A stretch of DNA of 64,000 nt from Rhizobium sp. NZLR1 (GCF_017357385.1 NZ_CP071632.1:2795501-2859500); one strand, 5' to 3'. Shown: positions 1 through 9,149, numbered from the stretch's first letter. The notes: a model not told the origin generated them from the sequence alone. Translations and numbers: made by a program.

Positions 1-103
1 ACTGCCGTTGCAGTGCTTGCAAAAATTCCTATTCTCGGCGTCACCGATGGCGATGAAAAGCTGAGGCATCCGGTTTATTGCGATAGGAATTTTAGATCAC
101 ATC
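1..103. other. 5' flank; possible tail of a truncated upstream gene
   Basis: Frame 1 on the plus strand is open from the first base to a TGA at 124-126, overlapping the start of ubiA, so the 3' end of an upstream gene could lie here. The roughly 41 residues match no family I recognise. It may equally be ordinary promoter DNA for ubiA. Confidence 0.2.
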
Positions 104-1018
104 ATGACGACACTCAGCCGCCCTGATCTCAGCGACATCAACCATGGCGACTGGGTGGATCGCCGGTTACCGGCCGCATGGCGGCCATACACGCGACTGG
201 CGCGGCTCGATCGCCCGGTCGGAATCTGGTTGACGCTTTTCCCATGCTGGGCCGCCCTCATCCAGGCATCGCACGGTCTGCCGAACTTCTTGCAGTTGGC
301 GATCTTCTCTCTCGGCGCCGTGCTGATGAGAAGTGCCGGTTCCACGGTCAACGACATCGCGGATCGGAAGTTTGACGGCCATGTGGAACGGACTCGCTTC
401 CGGCCCCTTGCAAGTGGGGAGCTCCGCACCCTGCACGCCTTCGTCTTTCTGGCCGTGGAACTCGTGGCTGCGGCATCGCTTCTACTCTTCCTGACACCCT
501 ATACGTGCCTGGTGGCAATCTCGGTTCTGCCGCTGGTCTTCATCTACCCGCTCTGCAAGCGCTTCACCCACTGGCCCCAGGCCGTCCTGGGTGCAGCGTT
601 CAATTGGGGGATGCTGATGGCATGGGCCGAGCTTGCAGGCCATATTCCGGCCGGCGCCGTCTTGATGTGGGGCGGGGCCATCGCCTGGCAGATCGGTTAT
701 GATACGGTCTACGCCTATGTCGATCTGAAGGATGATACCCGCCTCGGCCTGAAGTCGACGGCAATCCTGTTCGGCAGGCACGGCAAGATGTGGATCGGCT
801 TGTTCTATGCTCTGGCCGTCGGGGCCTGGTCGCTCGGCGGCTGGCTGCTGGACATGTCGCCGCCTTATGCAATCGGAATGCTGGTCATCGCCGCTCATCT
901 CGCCTGGCAGACCCGGCGGATCGACCTTGCCCGCCCCGACCTGAATTACCGCCTCTTCCTCGCCAATATCCTGACGGGCGTGCTACTCGCCTGCACGGCT
1001 TTGTCGGGCACATTTTGA
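104..1018 (+). CDS. ubiA: 4-hydroxybenzoate polyprenyltransferase
   Basis: Predicted integral-membrane prenyltransferase that attaches the polyprenyl tail to 4-hydroxybenzoate, the first membrane step of ubiquinone synthesis. The 304 residues match the usual UbiA length. The first aspartate-rich motif is NDIADRKFD (83-91) and the second is around D207-D211 (YAYVDLKDD); together they bind the Mg-diphosphate of the prenyl donor. Hydrophobic helices fill most of the rest. The ATG at 104 lies behind only a weak AGGAA. It is followed 13 bases later by a phosphodiester glycosidase gene on the same strand. A Coq7-type hydroxylase of the same pathway lies about 2 kb away on the other strand. Family assignment is firm; the exact aromatic acceptor is inferred. 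Confidence 0.93.
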   Translation: MTTLSRPDLSDINHGDWVDRRLPAAWRPYTRLARLDRPVGIWLTLFPCWAALIQASHGLPNFLQLAIFSLGAVLMRSAGSTVNDIADRKFDGHVERTRFRPLASGELRTLHAFVFLAVELVAAASLLLFLTPYTCLVAISVLPLVFIYPLCKRFTHWPQAVLGAAFNWGMLMAWAELAGHIPAGAVLMWGGAIAWQIGYDTVYAYVDLKDDTRLGLKSTAILFGRHGKMWIGLFYALAVGAWSLGGWLLDMSPPYAIGMLVIAAHLAWQTRRIDLARPDLNYRLFLANILTGVLLACTALSGTF

Positions 1019-1031
1019 CGAGGTCGAGACC

Positions 1032-1817
1032 GTGAGACCAATGACCTATCTGAAACAGGGCATGCTCGCCGCGGCCATGATGCTGACAGCAATGATGATG
1101 TCCCCACATCGAGCGCATGCCGGACAATGCGAGCGGGAAACCTTTGAAGATGCGGCATACGTCGTCTGCACATTGGACCTTGAAAAAGCCGACCTCCGCC
1201 TGTTCTGGAAGGGCGCCGATGGCGCACCGTACCGCACCTTTTCAAGCCTTGCCGAAGCCGTTCACGCGGCGGGGAAGACGCTGGTGTTGGCCGTCAACGC
1301 CGGCATGTACCGGGCCGATTTTTCGCCGATGGGACTGTATGTCGAAAACAGCAGGGAATTGAAACCCGCCAATACCGCAAAGGCCGAAAGCTCCGCCAGC
1401 CAGGTACCCAATTTCTACAAGAAGCCGAACGGCGTGTTCTTTCTGAGTGAAACCGGCGCAGGCATCCTCCCTACAGATGAATTTCTGAAGCTTGCGCCCA
1501 AAGTGCGGTTCGCTACACAGTCCGGCCCGATGCTTGTCATCGCCGGCACGCTGAACCCGATCTTCATCCCAGGCTCGACGGATCGAACCCGCCGAAGCGG
1601 TGTCGGCGTCTGCGCGGCCGGCACGGTTCGCTTGGCGATCAGCGAAGACGGGGTGAATTTCGACGATTTCGCGCGGCTCTTCCGCGATAATCTGAAATGC
1701 CCCGACGCCTTGTTTCTCGATGGCGGAAACGGTGTCGGGCTTTACCATCCGGCAATGGGCCGCAACGACCGCTCCTGGCACGGCGGTTACGGCCCGATCC
1801 TCGGGCTTGTCGAATAG
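1032..1817 (+). CDS. Secreted phosphodiester glycosidase family protein (NAGPA/DUF2233)
   Basis: The 261-residue product starts with a signal peptide: a short basic start, a Met/Ala/Leu-rich core and cleavage after about AHA (residue 30). The body fits the phosphodiester glycosidase (NAGPA, DUF2233) fold, with the typical core NAGMY (about 88-92), a TQSGPML segment, a RSGVGVC segment and the C-terminal LFLDGGNGVGLY block. Family members hydrolyse sugar-phosphodiesters in mammals; bacterial relatives mostly lack known substrates and act in the periplasm or envelope. GTG at 1032 has GAGG upstream; an ATG at 1041 is an equally possible start. It probably shares a transcript with ubiA, but no functional link is evident. 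Confidence 0.82.
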   Translation: MRPMTYLKQGMLAAAMMLTAMMMSPHRAHAGQCERETFEDAAYVVCTLDLEKADLRLFWKGADGAPYRTFSSLAEAVHAAGKTLVLAVNAGMYRADFSPMGLYVENSRELKPANTAKAESSASQVPNFYKKPNGVFFLSETGAGILPTDEFLKLAPKVRFATQSGPMLVIAGTLNPIFIPGSTDRTRRSGVGVCAAGTVRLAISEDGVNFDDFARLFRDNLKCPDALFLDGGNGVGLYHPAMGRNDRSWHGGYGPILGLVE

Positions 1818-1855
1818 AACCGGTATTCATTGAGGCGGGCGTTGAGCCTTGTGCC

Positions 1856-2671
1856 TCATCTATCATCCGGCCGGTCACCAAAAAACCTTGCCGTGGCCGT
1901 GATCAGCCGGTCCAGCATATCGACGTTCTTACAAGTGTTGAAAATGTGATCCATGGGAGCCTCCCAAACTTGGTGTGCCCCCTTATGCGCCCGAGCGAAC
2001 TTTGCCGCTGTTCCCACAGGAATGGCGGTATCCAGGCTGCCTTCGGCAAGGAAAACCGGGCCATCATACTTAGCAATCTCGTCCAGCGGATCCAGGCTTT
2101 CGACGTCGGCAAAGAAGTCATGGCCGAGAGTCATGGACGAGCCCCACGGAAGTTGAAGCTTGGTGGGCGATCGGTTTTCGAGCGCCCGTTCATACACATC
2201 ACGCCCAATCAAGGCTGGAAAGGATAGTTTCGGCTCGCCGACAGGGGCCCAGAGCGCGACCGCCGCTGGTCGATTTGTTCGGCCCGCCGCCACGGCAGCA
2301 ACCAGGCCACCCTGGCTCCATCCCAGCAGAAAGATCGCATTCGGACCACCCGACGGCAGATCGCTGACGAAGTCCATGGCGGCGATGCAATCCTCGATTT
2401 GGCGATTATATGTCGTGTCCTGAAAGCGTCCGCCGCTTTCGCCGACACCTCGAAAGTCAATCCTTAGGCTCGAAAAACCGAGAGACGCGAGCTTCTCCGC
2501 CGTATGCGTGAAGATACCGGTGCCGGTCTGAGAAATCATGAGTTCGTGCCGCGTTCCTCCGAACCCATGGAGAAGCACGACAATCGGTGCGTTTGCCGAG
2601 GCCGTCAGACGCAATGTTCCGACAACATGATCCCCACCGACCTCAAAGTTTACCGTTGCCTCTGCCGCCAT
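1856..2671 (-). CDS. Alpha/beta hydrolase
   Basis: A 271-residue serine hydrolase of the alpha/beta fold. It shows the oxyanion region LLHGFGG (about 34-40), the strand-loop RIDFRGVGES, the nucleophile elbow GWSQGG, an acid in the EGSLDTAIP segment and a candidate catalytic His in MDHIF near the C-terminus. Layout resembles the Bem46/prolyl-oligopeptidase-like soluble hydrolases; the substrate cannot be read from sequence. The ATG at 2671 follows GGAGGAAGCA, a strong ribosome binding site. It lies just downstream of the coq7-like gene on the same strand (28-base gap), so the two may be co-transcribed. Confidence 0.85.
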   Translation of the reverse strand: MAAEATVNFEVGGDHVVGTLRLTASANAPIVVLLHGFGGTRHELMISQTGTGIFTHTAEKLASLGFSSLRIDFRGVGESGGRFQDTTYNRQIEDCIAAMDFVSDLPSGGPNAIFLLGWSQGGLVAAVAAGRTNRPAAVALWAPVGEPKLSFPALIGRDVYERALENRSPTKLQLPWGSSMTLGHDFFADVESLDPLDEIAKYDGPVFLAEGSLDTAIPVGTAAKFARAHKGAHQVWEAPMDHIFNTCKNVDMLDRLITATARFFGDRPDDR

Positions 2672-2699
2672 TGCTTCCTCCGAACCTCCCCGTCAAAGC

Positions 2700-3296
2700 C
2701 TATCCCTTCCCCGCACGTGTCATTTCGGCGCGCATCCAGCTCGAGTCACCCCAGGTGGAGAGCCAGATCATCAGATCGGTCAGAGAGCCGATGACGGGCA
2801 GGAGCAAGGCGTGGTTCAGGCCCCGTCTCCTTTGACTGTCCTCAGCCTTCCTCAGATGCGCCAGCTCCTGTTCCTGTATCGAGGCGATCAGGGCGTGAAG
2901 CTCGGGATCGCGCTTGGCGAGGAAGGCCAGTTGGTCTTCGAGATGGCGGTGGACCGTGCTTTCAACGGCCTCTGTGCAGATCCAGATCATGTTGCGCCCG
3001 CCAAGCGCCGTCAGGATGCCGAGTACGGAACCGCCGAGGCTCCAGAAGGCCATGACGCGGCAGGGCCTGGCGCGCCTTGCAGGCATTGCCTCGCGAAACA
3101 GCCGGCAATGGTCGATCTCGTCCTCACGCATCTCTTCAAGCGCCGGCACGATGTCGGGAAACAGCCGCCGGGCCATCAGGATCTGGGCGCCATAGATCCT
3201 GATAGCACCGAACTCGCCCGCATGGTTGACCTTGAGAATGCGACGGATGGTGACATCGGCGTCGCGCATTCCCGAGTTGCTCGACGGATTGATCAT
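2700..3296 (-). CDS. coq7: Coq7-type demethoxyubiquinone hydroxylase
   Basis: Predicted di-iron monooxygenase that hydroxylates demethoxyubiquinone late in ubiquinone synthesis. All six carboxylate/His ligands of the Coq7 family are visible as two half-sites: E in NHAGEFGAIRIYG, EXXH in DEIDH, E in AVESTVHRHL, and EXXH in EQELAH. A hydrophobic region in the middle (FWSLGGSVLGILTAL) and one at the end (LPVIGSLTDLMIWLS) fit the interfacial membrane helices. Length (198) is typical. The ATG at 3296 has AGGG six bases upstream; a GTG two codons earlier is the alternative. Together with ubiA this makes a loose ubiquinone locus. Confidence 0.9.
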   Translation of the reverse strand: MINPSSNSGMRDADVTIRRILKVNHAGEFGAIRIYGAQILMARRLFPDIVPALEEMREDEIDHCRLFREAMPARRARPCRVMAFWSLGGSVLGILTALGGRNMIWICTEAVESTVHRHLEDQLAFLAKRDPELHALIASIQEQELAHLRKAEDSQRRRGLNHALLLPVIGSLTDLMIWLSTWGDSSWMRAEMTRAGKG

Positions 3297-3397
3297 GACC
3301 ACCCTGCCCCGGTTCCCTTGCAGGCAATAGGCAGGAGTGCCGCCGTGATCGTCAAGGGTGCGTCGACTCAGTCTGCCGCGACAAAAAATTCAACGAC

Positions 3398-5281
3398 TCA
3401 GTCAGCCCTGGGTGAGGCCGGAAATGCTTCAACGATGTCTTCGGGAATGAAGCCGCCGGTCTGGCGTTTCCACAGGCGGGCAAACAGGCCGTCGCCTTCG
3501 GCTAGTTCGTCCGGACTGCCCTCCTCCACGATCCGCCCGCGATCGAGCACGACGATCCGGTCCATCCTGGCGATGGTCGACAGCCGGTGGGCGATGGCGA
3601 TCACCGTCTTTCCCTCCATGACGAGGTTCAACCGCCCCTGGATGGCGGCTTCGGATTCGCTATCGAGCGCGGAGGTCGCTTCGTCGAGCACCAGGATCGG
3701 CGCGTCCTTCAGCAGAACGCGGGCGATAGCGACACGCTGGCGCTGGCCGCCGGAGAGCTTGATGCCGCGGTCGCCTACGAAGGCGTCATAGCCCCTGCGG
3801 CCCTCGCTGTCAGTCAGATCAGCGATGAAGGCATCGGCGCTCGCCATCTTCGTCACCCGTTCGATTTCGTTCTGCGTCGCCTCTGGACGGCCGTAGCGGA
3901 TATTGTCGCCGACCGACCGGTGCAGCAGTGCGACGTCTTGCGCGATCACCCCGATCGCGCGGCGAAGGCTTGACTGCGTGACCGCCCGGATGTCTTGCTC
4001 GTCGATCAGGATCGAGCCGTCGCCGATGTCGTAGAAGCGCAGGAGCAGATTTGCGAGCGTGGTCTTGCCGGCGCCGGAGAGGCCGACCAGACCCACCTTC
4101 TCGCCGGGCCGGACCGTCAGCGACAGGTCGTTGATGACAGGCTTGCCTGACTTGTAGGCGAAGTGGAGGTTCTCGAAACGTATTTCGCCGCGCTGAACAC
4201 TGAGCTCGGTCGCATCCGGCCGGTCGGTGATCGTCGGAGGTGTGGTCATGACGGGCATGGCGTCCTTGATCGTGCCGATCGCCTGGAAGATCTGCTGGCC
4301 CATCTGGAGGAAGACGAAGATCTGCGACGACAGCCGGTTGAGGATGTAGACCGCTCCGACGAACTCGCCGACCGTGAGGAAGCCTTTGACAAGGCCGGAA
4401 AATCCGATCGACAGCATGGTCAGCCACAGCAGCGTGTTGAGAATGACGACAGTCACTTCCGACGACCGATAGATACGCTGTTCGCTGTGCTGCGTCTGCA
4501 CGGTCCTCTGGATGATGCGGCGGATGGCGCCGGCCTCGCTGTCTTCGGCCGCAAACTGCTTGATCATCTGCATGTTGGTATAAAGATCGGTGATGGCGCC
4601 GGCGACCAGGCTGCGCTGCTTGGCGGTGCGGCGCGAGCGCTGGACGAAGGTTGGCACGATCCTGGCGGTGAATGCGATGTTGAGCGCGATCCAGACGACG
4701 ACAGGCAGGGCAAGCTGCCAGGCGAGTGCGCTCAGCAGGATCACAGAGCCCACCAGCTGCATCAGGAAGCGCGGGATGGACTGGAAGCCGGCAAGGATCT
4801 GCTGCTGGACGGCGGAGGATACCTGCGAGAGGCGTGAGGCAACCTGGCCGGCATAGAGATCATGGAAGAAGGCAAGGTCTTGCCGCTCCACCGCCTTATG
4901 TCCCTGCCATTGAATGGCAGCCGGCATGCCGATGCCTAAAGTATGCGAGTTCAGCGTATTCAGCATGAACGACACGATCGGCATGACCGGAAAGATCAGG
5001 AAGCCGAGAACGGTCAACAGCAGCCATTCATTGTGCAAGAAGGCGGCGGCGCCCTGTTGCGTCACGCCATCGACGATGACCGAAAGCCCCCAGACGATCG
5101 TCAGGTTGATCAACTCGAACACCATGGAGCAAAGCGCAAGCGCGATCAGCACGCCACGGAACATCGAGATGAAGTGCAGGAGCACCGTCACCGGACCTTT
5201 GGAAGGCAGCGGCCGGTAGGGAATGTCGAGCGGCCGGATCAACGTTTCGAAGGGACGGTAAATCGCATCGGAAATCGACAT
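3398..5281 (-). CDS. ABC exporter, fused permease and ATPase
   Basis: A 627-residue type IV ABC half-transporter that would work as a dimer in the inner membrane. An N-terminal six-helix transmembrane domain spans about 40-340. The ATPase domain follows, with Walker A GLSGAGKTT (about 395), a Q-loop region GVIAQDVALLHRSV, signature LSGGQRQR, Walker B ILVLDEATSALD and the switch IAHRLSTI. It belongs to the MsbA/lipid and multidrug exporter group; the substrate is unknown. It stands alone, separated from neighbours by about 100-240 bases. The ribosome binding site before 5281 is weak. Confidence 0.88.
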   Translation of the reverse strand: MSISDAIYRPFETLIRPLDIPYRPLPSKGPVTVLLHFISMFRGVLIALALCSMVFELINLTIVWGLSVIVDGVTQQGAAAFLHNEWLLLTVLGFLIFPVMPIVSFMLNTLNSHTLGIGMPAAIQWQGHKAVERQDLAFFHDLYAGQVASRLSQVSSAVQQQILAGFQSIPRFLMQLVGSVILLSALAWQLALPVVVWIALNIAFTARIVPTFVQRSRRTAKQRSLVAGAITDLYTNMQMIKQFAAEDSEAGAIRRIIQRTVQTQHSEQRIYRSSEVTVVILNTLLWLTMLSIGFSGLVKGFLTVGEFVGAVYILNRLSSQIFVFLQMGQQIFQAIGTIKDAMPVMTTPPTITDRPDATELSVQRGEIRFENLHFAYKSGKPVINDLSLTVRPGEKVGLVGLSGAGKTTLANLLLRFYDIGDGSILIDEQDIRAVTQSSLRRAIGVIAQDVALLHRSVGDNIRYGRPEATQNEIERVTKMASADAFIADLTDSEGRRGYDAFVGDRGIKLSGGQRQRVAIARVLLKDAPILVLDEATSALDSESEAAIQGRLNLVMEGKTVIAIAHRLSTIARMDRIVVLDRGRIVEEGSPDELAEGDGLFARLWKRQTGGFIPEDIVEAFPASPRAD

Positions 5282-5518
5282 GGGCCGCTCGGATCAAAAT
5301 TGGGAGGAAGCGTGGACTCGGACTACGCCAAGTCGTATGGGATCATCTTTTGGCCGCCATCTCAATTAGAACTTTTATAAATTGACCAAACGGGAATATC
5401 GCCAAAACAGAGCCTGGCGAGCGCGGGACAGCGAGCGCCCGAAAGCCCCAATTGCGGTCGTCGCGCCATTGAGGCAGGATGCCGTCCTTGAACAAGAAGC
5501 AGGATTGAACTGACGCTC

Positions 5519-5920
5519 ATGCTGACGGGCTCATGTCATTGCGGCAAGGCGAGTTGGACACTTAGAGGTGATCCCGGCTCGATCACCGCCTGCAACTGCA
5601 CTCTCTGCCGCCGCTACGGCACGCTCTGGGCCTATGATTACGAAGGAGAGCGTATCGCTCTCAGCGGAGAAACCGCCTCCTATACCCGCTCCGGCCGGGA
5701 GACCTCGTCCCTCGAAATCTTGTTCTGCCCATCCTGCGCCTGTGTCTTGAGCTGGCGCGGCCTGCGGCTTCAAAAGGATGGCCGCCGGCGCATGGCGGTC
5801 AACATCCGGCTTGCGCCGCCGGATCTGGTCGCCGATCTGCCAATCGATCACTTCGACGGCCTGGATACGTTCGAAGATCTTCCGTCCAAAGAGCGCTGCG
5901 TGCGCGATCTCTGGTTTTGA
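5519..5920 (+). CDS. GFA/CENP-V family zinc protein
   Basis: A 133-residue protein of the glutathione-dependent formaldehyde-activating (GFA) fold. The structural zinc ligands are present: CHCG (about 7-10), CNCTLC (24-29) and the later FCPSC pair. The substrate is unknown, and most GFA relatives have no proven formaldehyde activity. A decayed second GFA gene occurs at 57.5 kb. The ATG at 5519 has only a weak upstream purine tract. Confidence 0.85.
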   Translation: MLTGSCHCGKASWTLRGDPGSITACNCTLCRRYGTLWAYDYEGERIALSGETASYTRSGRETSSLEILFCPSCACVLSWRGLRLQKDGRRRMAVNIRLAPPDLVADLPIDHFDGLDTFEDLPSKERCVRDLWF

Positions 5921-6005
5921 CAGCCTGTCCCGTTTCCGAAGGACCCTGGAAATGTAGGTCAATCTCACCGGACCCGACACTCCGGAAAACCTACTGCGTG
6001 AAGGT

Positions 6006-6479
6006 TCAGCCGCGCCGAGCCGCCTCGAGCGCCGCGACGTCGATTTTCCTCATGGTCATCATCGCATCGAAAACCCGCTTTGCCTGGTCGCCACCTGCCG
6101 CGAGCGCTTCGGAAAGGATACGTGGCGTAATCTGCCAGGACACACCCCATTTGTCCTTGCACCAGCCGCACTCGCTCTCCTGGCCGCCATTGCCGACGAT
6201 GGCGTTCCAGTAGCGGTCGGTTTCCTCCTGGTCGTCGGTTGCAATCTGAAATGAAAAGGCTTCGTTGTGTTTTAACGCGGGACCGCCGTTCAGGCCGATG
6301 CAAGGAATACCCGCAACGGTGAATTCAACGACCAAGACGTTTCCCTGCTTGCCATCCGGATAATCTCCCGGTGCACGAATGACGGCGCCTACGGCACTGT
6401 CTGGAAACGTCGCGGCATAAAAGCGGGCAGCCTCCTCGGCGTCTTTGTCATACCATACGCAGATCGTATTCTTCGCCAT
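6006..6479 (-). CDS. PhnB-like VOC family protein
   Basis: A 157-residue vicinal-oxygen-chelate protein of the PhnB/3-demethylubiquinone methyltransferase-like group (Pfam 3-dmu-9_3-mt type): ICVWYDKDAEEAARFY near the start, GIPCIGLNGGP in the middle and the hallmark CGWCKDKWGVSWQI followed by the P-I/R-L tail. Despite the Pfam name, these proteins are not shown to be methyltransferases. The start at 6479 is chosen because AAAGGA lies seven bases upstream. The frame continues open upstream to 6668, but those 63 residues do not fit the fold. Confidence 0.85.
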   Translation of the reverse strand: MAKNTICVWYDKDAEEAARFYAATFPDSAVGAVIRAPGDYPDGKQGNVLVVEFTVAGIPCIGLNGGPALKHNEAFSFQIATDDQEETDRYWNAIVGNGGQESECGWCKDKWGVSWQITPRILSEALAAGGDQAKRVFDAMMTMRKIDVAALEAARRG

Positions 6480-6735
6480 TGCGCGGTCCTTTCGCTCTTC
6501 GTTTCGCATTTCCTTCGTTAGATATGAGGCAAACCGTCTTTCTCCAGCCCATGGTAGCAATTTCTCGGGAGGGACTGCCGAGCGCTGCCAAGCGGACGCA
6601 AAGAGCCGATAAAAGAGGGCCTGGCTCTCCGGATCGCGCCAATTGCAGTCATCATTGATCTGTAGCATGGCTGCACCGTCCTCTTCGCTTCAATAAACCC
6701 CTCATTGTTGCATTGATTTGCCTGGAACAACGCTG

Positions 6736-7338
6736 ATGATTTTCCTGCTTCGCCATGGCGAGACCATTTGGAACAGCTTAGGCCGCTTCCAAGGCCAGAA
6801 AGATTCATCCCTTACGGAGCGCGGTATCGAACAGGCCGAACAGGCGGCGAAGCTTCTGAAAAAGGAAGTCGCAGGCACCGAGCGTTCATTCCAACTCCAA
6901 GTTAGCCCGCTAGGTCGAACGAAAGAGACTGCGGCTCGAGTGAAACGGATATTGCCTTTGGAATCCCACCAGGAACCGCGGCTGATGGAGGTGACCATCG
7001 GCTGTTGGGACGGCATGACCAAGTTCGAAATCGACAACGAGTTTCCGGGAATGCTGGACGGGTCCGACGCTTTTGATTGGTATTTCAAATCTCCCGACGG
7101 AGAAAGCTTTGATGCTGCCTGTGCCCGGGCGAAGGACTGGATCTCAGGCATACGCGGACCGACAGTCGCGATTTCTCACGGGCTGTTTGGCAGATTGGTC
7201 CGCGGTGTCTATTCTGGCCTTTCAAAACGAGAGATGCTGGAACTGCCCGTTCCCCAATACGGATTCTATCGCCTTCGCGACGGCGAGTTCAGTCTGGTAG
7301 GCGCTTCGGCCGAAACGATATCCGACGTCGTTGCGTAA
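6736..7338 (+). CDS. Histidine phosphatase family protein
   Basis: A 200-residue phosphoglycerate-mutase-like phosphatase. The catalytic RHG motif is at the very N-terminus (FLLRHGETIWN), there is a conserved Arg in SPLGRTKET, and the second catalytic His is in AISHGLFGRLVRG. The acid in RLMEVTIGCWDG completes the active site. Substrate unknown; small phospho-metabolites are usual for this family. The ATG at 6736 fits the family start; a TTG at 6718 would add six residues. It converges on the nitrilase gene across a GC-rich hairpin. Confidence 0.87.
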   Translation: MIFLLRHGETIWNSLGRFQGQKDSSLTERGIEQAEQAAKLLKKEVAGTERSFQLQVSPLGRTKETAARVKRILPLESHQEPRLMEVTIGCWDGMTKFEIDNEFPGMLDGSDAFDWYFKSPDGESFDAACARAKDWISGIRGPTVAISHGLFGRLVRGVYSGLSKREMLELPVPQYGFYRLRDGEFSLVGASAETISDVVA

Positions 7339-7450
7339 CAAGGGTTCATGCCTGGTGACCGCCGCGGCCCGCCAAAATTCATTGCGGATTTATAGCGCGG
7401 CTCAATGTCGGAGATCGACACCTCCGACTTGCAGCAGCGTCTCGGGCACG

Positions 7451-7490
7451 CCTCACCCCTCGAGGCCTTGCTGGCCGCCTCGGGGTGAGG
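7451..7490. terminator. Intergenic hairpin between convergent genes
   Basis: The arms CCTCACCCC (7451-7459) and GGGGTGAGG (7482-7490) are perfectly complementary, with a further GAGGCC/GGCC pairing inside. The hairpin lies between the 3' ends of two convergent genes and may terminate both. It resembles a degenerate copy of the palindromic repeats found elsewhere in this window. No U-tract follows, so intrinsic termination is uncertain. Confidence 0.5.
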
Positions 7491-7507
7491 TTCGACACGA
7501 CGTGGCT

Positions 7508-8512
7508 CTAAAACATATCCCGGCCGTCGCTGCGCGGGTCGCCGGCAACGCGATGCGGTTCGTAGAGCCCGCTCCGCGCCTTGCGCCGCCAAGGACGGGA
7601 AAGATCGCCGGGATTGTCGTCGATATCGGCGACCGATATCGCGGCCGTGCCATCCGTAGGGCATTGCGCCGCCCATCGGCCGCCAGGCGCGACGATCGCT
7701 GAAGAAGCAGGATCAGCCTGACCGGGATGGGCGGGGATCGAGAAACTGACCCAGTAACTATTGCTCGCCGCATGCCCTTGCGCCTCTGCGGCGAAAGACG
7801 GTTCAGTAGCCGGTGAACCGCCTGTCGTCGAAAACAGCACGCAATGGACGTCTAGCCGCTCGTATTCGCTAAAAATCTCTGGATAGTGGCATTCCATGCC
7901 GAGCGCGCAGCCAAAGCGGATGCCGTCGACCTCGAAGGTCACAGGAATCGACCCCGGCGTGTACATGAAGGAAATTTTGGTGTTGGACAGCAGGCGTTCG
8001 TCATAGCGCGTCACCAATTCGCCGTGGTCGGAGACAACATAGAGGCTGTTGTGCGGTCGATGCGGTTCCGTCAGCGGATGTACTGAGCCGATGACCGTCC
8101 AGAGCTCGAGTTCGCGCGCCAGCCTGCGCGTTGCATCCAGTTCCTCACGCAGCACGGCCCATTCGAACCGCCGCCAATCGGATGGCCCGATCTCTCGCGG
8201 CCCGATTTCCGACATGATGCGCTTGTTCGGCGCTGACGTCGCACCTTCGGGAAAGTGCACGAGCCGTGCCCCCGCCTGCCGCGCCTGCCGCATCAGCAGG
8301 CGAATCTCCTGACCACTGCGGCGGAGCTTGTCGATGTCACGGGGATCGTCTGCATGAGTGGTCTGCGCCACAGCGAGACGCAGGCGCCTCACCTCGGGCG
8401 CTACGTCTTCCGCCGAGCTGGGCAGCAGATGCATGCGGGCGGTGGTATAGGATTCACCCGTCTTGGCGGCGCGCGCACGCACCCGCCGCTTGAAATTTCC
8501 ATTCTCAGTCAT
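7508..8512 (-). CDS. Carbon-nitrogen hydrolase (nitrilase superfamily)
   Basis: A 334-residue amidase/nitrilase-fold enzyme hydrolysing a carbon-nitrogen bond. The Glu-Lys-Cys triad is visible: E in HFPEGATSA, K in LLSNTKISFMY, C in GCALGMECHYPE. The first 35 residues form an unusual basic extension (RRVRARAAKTGESYTTAR) ahead of the catalytic domain, which begins at RLAVAQ. Start at 8512 has GAGAGG upstream; an earlier ATG adds 13 residues. The substrate cannot be assigned; carbamoyl-amino acid or omega-amide substrates are typical. Confidence 0.83.
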   Translation of the reverse strand: MTENGNFKRRVRARAAKTGESYTTARMHLLPSSAEDVAPEVRRLRLAVAQTTHADDPRDIDKLRRSGQEIRLLMRQARQAGARLVHFPEGATSAPNKRIMSEIGPREIGPSDWRRFEWAVLREELDATRRLARELELWTVIGSVHPLTEPHRPHNSLYVVSDHGELVTRYDERLLSNTKISFMYTPGSIPVTFEVDGIRFGCALGMECHYPEIFSEYERLDVHCVLFSTTGGSPATEPSFAAEAQGHAASNSYWVSFSIPAHPGQADPASSAIVAPGGRWAAQCPTDGTAAISVADIDDNPGDLSRPWRRKARSGLYEPHRVAGDPRSDGRDMF

Positions 8513-8692
8513 ATCAGGGCCTCTCACGTTCCGGACATCGTTCCCCAGCAACAGGCCCGAAACATCAGGACCAAAGTAACGACCCGAGACGAAAACCCCT
8601 TTGCCTCCGGTTGAAGACCCTGCTGGGGAAGGTCTGGGGAGGTTCGGCGTTAGGCCACGCCGAGTTAAAGATGCCGAGGCGACCGCGATTCG

Positions 8693-9121
8693 TCAATTCG
8701 GGGAGCGGCGGGGATCCCTCGGCGCCGAAGCCCCTACTTCGGGCCTGCCTTGATCCACTCGCCACGGCGGATCGACGCGGTTCGATCCGGCGAAATAAAG
8801 GATGATGCGATTGCTGCCGGGGTCGAGCAGCTCCGCCTCGCGCCAGAGCCAGCTCTTGTCCTCGGGTCCGCTCACAAAGTGAAGGCCGGCCTCACTAAGG
8901 CGGCCGACCGTCTCGTCTAGGTTCTCACACTCGAAATAGACTGTGGTTCCCCCACCGCCGCTTTCACCCTGATGCAGGGAGAAGGTGCTGTCCCCGTCGG
9001 GACAGACGAAGCGCGCATACCGAGGACGGGCGTCGACGACGGGCCTGAGACCGAGGACGCAGTAGAAGTCCCAGCCCGCATCGAGGTCAGGCATCGTAAC
9101 GGTCACCTGGTTCAAGCGCAT
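8693..9121 (-). CDS. VOC/glyoxalase family protein
   Basis: A 142-residue single-chain vicinal-oxygen-chelate protein: RLNQVTVTMPDLDAGWDFYC opens the first beta-alpha-beta-beta-beta unit, and FECENLDETVGRLSEAGLHF plus REAELLDPGSNRIILYFAG forms the second. The pattern is close to bleomycin-resistance/glyoxalase relatives with unknown substrates. The last 25 residues (after about 118) are Arg/Pro-rich and look disordered. The ATG at 9121 follows GAGGAAAGATC. Confidence 0.83.
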   Translation of the reverse strand: MRLNQVTVTMPDLDAGWDFYCVLGLRPVVDARPRYARFVCPDGDSTFSLHQGESGGGGTTVYFECENLDETVGRLSEAGLHFVSGPEDKSWLWREAELLDPGSNRIILYFAGSNRVDPPWRVDQGRPEVGASAPRDPRRSPN

Positions 9122-9149
9122 GATCTTTCCTCACCGGTCGAGTTCGCTC

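Noticed and set aside
6480..6668. In-frame upstream extension of the PhnB-like gene (63 residues)
   Set aside because: The family fold starts at 6479 behind AAAGGA and the extension has no similarity to it, although a GAGG precedes its first ATG.
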